Origin: a virus
Virus record (IMG/VR): IMGVR_UViG_3300032236_001344
Location: 1-36,001 of that record
DNA: 36,001 bases
Reading direction: 5' to 3' (one strand)
Of the stretch, positions 31,123-36,001 are shown in pieces; the first letter of the stretch is position 1; each line of letters opens with the position of its first letter. A program made the translations under genes and the position numbers. Below the pieces are notes generated by a model. The model did not search any database and was not told the origin of the DNA. It worked only from the letters and a program-made list of their open reading frames with translations.

Positions 31123-32084
31123 TGGCCGATGTGGTCACAGTAGCGAAGGGAGTAAAGGTAGACTATACCGAACTCTCAAGGCACCTGGCCGTTTATGCTT
31201 TGGTGATGCGTATGAATATGCACGAAGTAATTGAGCAGCAGGCTCGATACTTCGCCAAGGATATGTGCGATTACACCCCGCCCTTCTCCGGAGCTGGCCC
31301 GCAGACCACCAAGGGCGGCGAAGGCGGCTTCGGAAGCAAGGCTAGGGATAAGGGTAAAGCAGCCGTCAGCCGGGATGTCCGCAAGATTTTCGCGCCATTG
31401 GCCCAAGCCCCGGCTACTGCGATTGCTGCCTCAAATCAATTAGGCATTCTTTCGGCATGGATGACCGAAAAGATGAAACTCCCCGCCCCCCATGAGCCTG
31501 AATATATTTTCAAGATGGCTGAAAAAAGGGGGTTCATCGGACAGGGAGAATTCGATTATTTCCAGCGCGTCGAATCCAGAAAAGGAGGATCACCTTCCGC
31601 TGTTTATCTTGGAATCACCGAAGGAACCGTAAAGTCCATCCATCAACTGCGAAGGGGTGGTCCATCCTATAAGGTCAACAAGACCGAAAAATCCCTTGTC
31701 AATTATGTCGATGACTGGAAGGTCGTTGAACGGTATATCAAGCGTGTCCAGCAGCGCGTCGGAAAACTGAAGTCAGGCTGGTACTATGCCGGCCTTAAGC
31801 TCGGCAAGATGCCCACCTCCGCATGGATTGCCAATCAAGGCAACAACACGATGGTCTATTATACCAAGTACGAAGGCCCATACATGACCATTCGTCTTGG
31901 ATCAACCATCGGTCGCAATTACAGCCAGGGCTACCACTTCATGCGGATGGCCATGAATCACCGGGCTTATGCCCTTCGCATCGCCATGCTTAATGTCCTC
32001 AAAGGGCCGCGCAACCAAGGCAGGCTTCAAGATGTCATCCGTCGCCTTCAGGGCGGTTTCAATTTAAAAAACACCACCGAATAA
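31122..32084 (+). CDS. Neck or tail completion protein
   Basis: The 320-residue product starts at ATG 31122, overlapping the previous stop (TAATG); an upstream in-frame ATG lies inside the previous gene. It has an N-terminal helical part, a Gly-rich loop (TKGGEGGFGSKARDKGK), and later GAYY- and Tyr-rich segments. Position suggests a gp10-like or gpZ-like tail completion role, but no family is clear. It is unusually long for that role. Confidence 0.65.
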   Translation: MADVVTVAKGVKVDYTELSRHLAVYALVMRMNMHEVIEQQARYFAKDMCDYTPPFSGAGPQTTKGGEGGFGSKARDKGKAAVSRDVRKIFAPLAQAPATAIAASNQLGILSAWMTEKMKLPAPHEPEYIFKMAEKRGFIGQGEFDYFQRVESRKGGSPSAVYLGITEGTVKSIHQLRRGGPSYKVNKTEKSLVNYVDDWKVVERYIKRVQQRVGKLKSGWYYAGLKLGKMPTSAWIANQGNNTMVYYTKYEGPYMTIRLGSTIGRNYSQGYHFMRMAMNHRAYALRIAMLNVLKGPRNQGRLQDVIRRLQGGFNLKNTTE

Positions 32085-32524
32085 TGAGCATCAATCTTTA
32101 TAGTTTCCGCACTATCCTAGAGGAGAAGGTGGCCGGCTATCTGGCCTCCAAGTTCCCCGGCCTCGCCGTGCATAAGGGCGTGACCGATGAACTCCGGGTG
32201 CTGCCGATCATCATCGCCCACGCCGAGTCCTCAAACATGGTTCCTGACCTTGGTGCCAACAACCTTGGCAATTACACCGCCGTCCTGAAGGTCTATGTCT
32301 ATTCCAGCGCGGACGACGAGACCCTGGACACCCACCGTCTCCGGGTTACCGAGGTGATCGGTGCCATGACCGATATTGAGGCACTCAAAGCTCTCTGGAA
32401 TCCGACCGACGACGGCCAGCTCTACAACCTCTGGATTCAGAACGACGAGGAAGGCATGAGCCAGCGGCGGTACGGTAATGTCATTGAATTCGTAGTCTGG
32501 GGTGTCCTACCCCCCGCCCCTTGA
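32084..32524 (+). CDS. Tail terminator-like protein
   Basis: The 146-residue product overlaps the previous stop (TAATG). The layout of an N-terminal helix (EKVAGYLASKFP), strands (AVLKVYVYSS) and a helix (THRLRVTEVIGAM) resembles gpU-type tail terminators that cap the tail tube. Its stop TGA lies inside element copy 5. Confidence 0.75.
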   Translation: MSINLYSFRTILEEKVAGYLASKFPGLAVHKGVTDELRVLPIIIAHAESSNMVPDLGANNLGNYTAVLKVYVYSSADDETLDTHRLRVTEVIGAMTDIEALKALWNPTDDGQLYNLWIQNDEEGMSQRRYGNVIEFVVWGVLPPAP

Positions 32525-32540
32525 CACTTGGCTAAACCCA
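32521..32540 (+). promoter_or_regulatory. TTGACA / GGCTAAACCCA element, copy 5
   Basis: TTGACA at 32521-32526 contains the previous stop TGA; CTT and GGCTAAACCCA (32530-32540) follow, and the next ATG is seven bases further on. Same form as copy 3. Confidence 0.6.
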
Positions 32541-32547
32541 TACGACT

Positions 32548-32889
32548 ATGGCCGATACCGAAACCCAATTTGGTGTAGCTCACTTTTACGGGCTATATGA
32601 TGACCGCACCTACATGACCGTGCAGTCCGACTCCCTGTCCGATTCCTACAAACTTGATGTCGAAGTTGCGGACGAAGTGGGTCGTGTCATCACCGACCGT
32701 CTTGACGACAAGTTCAAGGAAATCACCTTGGAAGGCGTGATTCTCGCCGAAGGCGTTATCCCGCTCATCGGCAGCACCTTTGAATATCACAGCGTGACCT
32801 ACATCCTGAAGTCCCTTGAGAACAAGGGTACTAACAAGGATTTCCGCAAGCTGACCGTCAAGGGCGTCAAGTACCAAGAAATCGCCTAA
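32548..32889 (+). CDS. Small tail protein, possible tube component
   Basis: The 113-residue product is beta-rich (KEITLEGVILAEGVIPLIGS, HSVTYILKSLENKG) with no membrane segment. It lies between the tail terminator and the chaperone-like gene, where tail tube proteins are encoded. It is shorter than most tube proteins, so a small-tube or tube-associated role is inferred. It follows element copy 5. Confidence 0.65.
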   Translation: MADTETQFGVAHFYGLYDDRTYMTVQSDSLSDSYKLDVEVADEVGRVITDRLDDKFKEITLEGVILAEGVIPLIGSTFEYHSVTYILKSLENKGTNKDFRKLTVKGVKYQEIA

Positions 32890-32905
32890 ACCGGCGGCAT
32901 CCCCG

Positions 32906-33499
32906 ATGGATGCTCGCTATCTACAGGCCACGACCGTCCTGCCCCGCCAAGATAAGGTGTGCGGCAGGACGCTTCGTCCTTTCTGCCTGCGTCACCGGGT
33001 GGCACTCGAAGCCATCTCTTCTCCCTTCATGAACATGAAGGACATGAAGTTCGACCCTATCAATGTTGTCATTGCGGCGAGGATTCTTTCGACCTATGAC
33101 AAGGAGGAGATGGCACGACCTCTGTCATTCATTGAAAAACTTTATGTAGCCCGAATGACTTTCGACAGGAAGTACTATTCGCGCTGCATCGGTATGATCG
33201 TCGGCTGCATTCAGGTTTCCCTTTCATATCCGAAGTTCTGGCAGAAGGATGAGAACAACGAGAACCGCCAGTTCGAAAAAATCCCGTTCCCGCTCGCCTG
33301 CGTAGCCAATCTTGCGCGCAATGGCGTGAGCCTTGAGGAAGCCTGGACCATGCCGGAAGGCGAGGCCGTCTGGATGTCCGTCGCCAATTCAATCCACGAC
33401 GGTGCTAAAATCGACATCCTTTCAACCGACGAGGAAAATGATTTGGAGAACTTCAACGAGCGAATCGAAGCCTATAAGAAGGCCAAGAATCACAACTGA
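32906..33499 (+). CDS. Tail assembly chaperone-like protein
   Basis: The 197-residue product lies just before the tape measure gene, the usual place for tail assembly chaperones. It begins MDARYLQATTVLPRQDKVCG, with a Cys- and Arg-rich start, then a helical body ending in an acidic and Lys-rich tail. No slippery site or second overlapping frame like the lambda G/GT pair was seen, so it may act as a single product. Confidence 0.7.
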   Translation: MDARYLQATTVLPRQDKVCGRTLRPFCLRHRVALEAISSPFMNMKDMKFDPINVVIAARILSTYDKEEMARPLSFIEKLYVARMTFDRKYYSRCIGMIVGCIQVSLSYPKFWQKDENNENRQFEKIPFPLACVANLARNGVSLEEAWTMPEGEAVWMSVANSIHDGAKIDILSTDEENDLENFNERIEAYKKAKNHN

Positions 33500-33504
33500 C
33501 GACA

Positions 33505-34692
33505 ATGGCTGAACTATCAATCGGGATCGCAATCGACCAGACCGAGTTTGAAAAAGGACTCGCCAATGTAGGCCGTTCAATCGGCAAGATGAGCAAGGAG
33601 TTGAACTCCGGTACGAATCCGTTCCAGGCCACCGCCAACAAGCTCGGCTCCGGCGCGGGAATCGGAGGTCTCCTTGCAGGTCCGATGGGTGCCTTGCTTG
33701 GATCGTTCTTCGATGCCTTCGGTTCGATGATCAGTTCGCTGATGTCGAAATTGAAGGAGTTGATGGATTATGCCAATCAGCTCCGACGCATCGCAATCTC
33801 GACCGGATTGAGCATGAGCCAGGTGAAAAGCATGGAGGCTCTTTCACAGAGTTTCGGGGTAAGCCTGAACACGATGGCCAACGGAATGGTCGAGTTCAAC
33901 AAGCGCATGGGCGAGGCGCGAATCAAGGGCGGTGAAATCCCCAATCTTCTTGCGAAGATGGGCGTCGGATTGGATGAAGTCGCCAAGGGAACCTTCAACG
34001 CCAACCAGGCGATGCTGATGCTGGCCGAGGCTTATGCCGCCGGAACGGATGAGGCCACGCTCCTCTATTACGGCACAAAACTTTTCGGCGACAGTTTCAA
34101 GGAGATGCTGCCGATTATCAAGGCAGGCTCGAAGGCCATCAAGGAGGCTTCTGATGATTATATCAAGGCCGATGAGGAGGCGATGGGTGCATTGGCTCGT
34201 CTCGGCGTCGATTGGGATAATTATGTACGCAGTTTCAAGAATGGAATCCTAGACCTTGTCGGTGCGTTTTTCTGGATGATCGAAAGAATCCATTTCAAAC
34301 TCAACAATGTCTTCTCTCCGGGTTTTTGGAATCCTTTTGAAAGTGTCGAAGGAAAGACAAAGCGTTGGTATGAGAACGCTCCGAAATACATGACGGATAA
34401 TGAAATCCGTTCGATGGTTAAGCAAGAGTTCACCGATCCGGAGGAACAGAAGCGAGCCATGAAGGAGCTGGATAAACTTTTCTCCGGAGGAAGGGGTAAG
34501 ATTCTTTCTCCCTTCGGACTCTCGGAAGCCGGCGCGGCATCCCAGATGCAGCAGATGGGCGGCGGCGACATCTTCGGAGCCGTGGCCTTCAGCCCCCTTG
34601 AACGGATCGCAAATGCGACCGAAGAGACAGCCAAGAATACCCGACCCGGTATCGTTCCCGAAGAACGCAAACCTGACACCGTTTTACGATAA
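33505..34692 (+). CDS. Short tape measure protein
   Basis: The 395-residue product has a Gly/Ala-rich hydrophobic segment (GIGGLLAGPMGALLGSFFDA, residues about 52-71), then helices with LSMSQVKSMEALSQSFG and LFGDSFKEMLPIIKAG typical of tape measure proteins. At about 0.15 nm per residue the tail would be near 60 nm, so a short siphovirus tail is expected. It overlaps the next gene by one base (TAATG). Confidence 0.8.
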   Translation: MAELSIGIAIDQTEFEKGLANVGRSIGKMSKELNSGTNPFQATANKLGSGAGIGGLLAGPMGALLGSFFDAFGSMISSLMSKLKELMDYANQLRRIAISTGLSMSQVKSMEALSQSFGVSLNTMANGMVEFNKRMGEARIKGGEIPNLLAKMGVGLDEVAKGTFNANQAMLMLAEAYAAGTDEATLLYYGTKLFGDSFKEMLPIIKAGSKAIKEASDDYIKADEEAMGALARLGVDWDNYVRSFKNGILDLVGAFFWMIERIHFKLNNVFSPGFWNPFESVEGKTKRWYENAPKYMTDNEIRSMVKQEFTDPEEQKRAMKELDKLFSGGRGKILSPFGLSEAGAASQMQQMGGGDIFGAVAFSPLERIANATEETAKNTRPGIVPEERKPDTVLR

Positions 34693-35624
34693 TGACTTCT
34701 GCCTCCACTACTGTTGAGAAATTCGGTGATAATCTACAAAATCCCATCCCCCAGTCCGGGTGGCAGGTCGAGGCTGATGGCTTCGGTCTGTTGCAGGCAC
34801 AGGTGAAGTTCAAGTGGGATATCAGCAAGCGCGGGGACTTCACTACTAAATTCAAAAAGGGAGACAAACTTTCGACCTTTATCGACGGGGTCGAAAATGC
34901 CTACAAGGACATGACGCTCTGGAAGGCGAACATGACCACGGATAAGACGAATGTCCTGACTATCACGGCTGATTTCGCCGGCATTGATCCTGGCGTAAAC
35001 GGAGGTCTCAAGACCAATACGCAGGTAGTAATGACAGGTTCCACCTCCGCCGAACCCATCGAGCATCATCCTAACTTCCTCAAGCTGAACTGCCCTACAG
35101 GAGCTCCTGCTTTGAGTGCTATTCTTGCAGGATTCCCTCCGACGAGCGGATGGGATCCAGACACAGCCACGAATCCGAACCGCGCACTTTGGACGCCCAA
35201 GGTGGCCAACAACGGTGCCACGCAAGGTCAGCAGTTCGTTGGATTCCTTCCGAATCAAAGCTCGACAGAACCTCTCAACATCAAGGCCGGCATCAAGAAT
35301 TATTACAAGCCAACCAATACACTTCGCTGCTTGTTCTATGTGAACAATGAAACGAATGCGGTTACTTATGCATCATATGTCGGCTGGTACACGAATGGGG
35401 CTTTGATTGAACTACCCGCAGCATATCGTGGATTAGCCACGGGGGATTATGGAGGTTGTTTCATCTGGTCTACCGAATGGGCAAGCAAGATCAACAAAGG
35501 ATTCCTCATCACCAACTGCTCCGTCGAACAATTCGGAGGTATCTGGAAGATTACGGCAGACCTGATGCTTTCAGGCATCTCCGGTTGGGATAAGGACATC
35601 TATCCTCACATCGAAGGATACTGA
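34692..35624 (+). CDS. Tail-tip structural protein
   Basis: The 310-residue product follows the tape measure gene, where distal tail and tail-tip proteins are encoded. It is beta-rich, with Asn, Gly and Trp/Tyr throughout (KANMTTDKTNVLTITADF, ILAGFPPTSGWDPDTA). No specific family was recognised. Its stop overlaps the next start as TGATG. Confidence 0.75.
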   Translation: MTSASTTVEKFGDNLQNPIPQSGWQVEADGFGLLQAQVKFKWDISKRGDFTTKFKKGDKLSTFIDGVENAYKDMTLWKANMTTDKTNVLTITADFAGIDPGVNGGLKTNTQVVMTGSTSAEPIEHHPNFLKLNCPTGAPALSAILAGFPPTSGWDPDTATNPNRALWTPKVANNGATQGQQFVGFLPNQSSTEPLNIKAGIKNYYKPTNTLRCLFYVNNETNAVTYASYVGWYTNGALIELPAAYRGLATGDYGGCFIWSTEWASKINKGFLITNCSVEQFGGIWKITADLMLSGISGWDKDIYPHIEGY

Positions 35625-36001
35625 TGAAATCCATATCCGGATTCAATTCTAGTTCGGTCAACGGATCATTCTCCCCAGGCGAACCTATCTTTGCGTCGTC
35701 ATTGAACAAATTGGCCACGGGGATTGAACTGACCCGTACCATGATGTCGAATGATGTCCAATATCAGTCCAACACGGGCGGTACTGCGTACTCGCTTGGC
35801 CAGCAGTTGTATACCGGCGGAAGCGGTAAGCTCGTACCGTGGACAACCATCGTATCTCCGGAAGTCGTCGATGGCGTAACGAAGTACTATGTGAAGGTCG
35901 TGCGCGGCGTCTGCAATTACACGCAAAGCAAGTTCCCATTCAGTCCCAAGACCACGGGCGTCGCTAGCATCGACCCTGACGAGGAAGGCTGCCCGGTCTA
36001 T
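35624..36001 (+). CDS. Tail-tip or structural protein, N-terminal part (continues at 1-819)
   Basis: The start ATG 35624 overlaps the previous stop. The frame is open to the end and continues at base 124 (equivalent to base 36002). The 119 residues or so encoded here are Ser/Gly/Thr-rich (FNSSSVNGSFSPGEPIFASS). See the entry at 1-819 for the rest. Confidence 0.85.
   Translation, partial: MKSISGFNSSSVNGSFSPGEPIFASSLNKLATGIELTRTMMSNDVQYQSNTGGTAYSLGQQLYTGGSGKLVPWTTIVSPEVVDGVTKYYVKVVRGVCNYTQSKFPFSPKTTGVASIDPDEEGCPVY
35879..36001. repeat. Terminal direct repeat, right copy
   Basis: Identical to bases 1-123; shows that the sequence closes on itself with a unit of 35,878 bp. Confidence 0.95.

Overview
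The window looks like one complete tailed-phage genome cut open inside a gene. Bases 1-123 are repeated exactly at 35879-36001, and one reading frame runs across the join, so the unique sequence is a circular or circularly permuted molecule of 35,878 bp. The genome is GC-rich. No integrase, lysogeny repressor, tRNA or CRISPR array was seen. The host cannot be named. A spanin-like lipoprotein points to a diderm (Gram-negative type) host. Many genes lack a Shine-Dalgarno sequence and have A/C-rich leaders instead, as in several phyla that often start translation without one (for example Bacteroidota and Verrucomicrobiota).

The rightward late region runs from 22474 through the end and round to 5357. 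It holds three small proteins (two of them likely DNA-binding), terminase small and large subunits, a gpW-position protein, a lambda-type portal, an S49 head protease, a coiled-coil scaffold, the major capsid protein and a strong terminator. These are followed by neck and tail genes, a short tape measure, two tail-tip genes (one across the join), a collagen-like tail fibre and a lysis cassette (small membrane protein, unimolecular-spanin-like lipoprotein, HExxH mini-protein, holin). The order matches the lambda head module.

The leftward region runs from 19067 down to 5387. It is tightly packed, mostly with 4-bp ATGA overlaps. It encodes a lytic transglycosylase, a RuvC-like resolvase, an SPFH/prohibitin-like lipoprotein, a RecT-like annealing protein with a RecE-like exonuclease, a DUF669-like protein, a DEAH helicase, a dNMP kinase, a set of coiled-coil paralogues, a run of very small helix-turn-helix proteins, a metallophosphoesterase-like protein and a primase-helicase. 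Recombination and replication therefore appear phage-directed, while the polymerase must come from the host.

Between the two arms lies an accessory block (about 19,070-22,470) unlike the rest: AT-rich repeats, GC-rich low-complexity DNA, a four-gene leftward cassette with a gp88-like CX6CX3C protein, and a highly structured leader before the late genes. The signals most worth following are a five-copy TTGACA / GGCTAAACCCA element at late gene starts, a possible UGA readthrough joining protease and scaffold, the accessory cassette and the structured leader.
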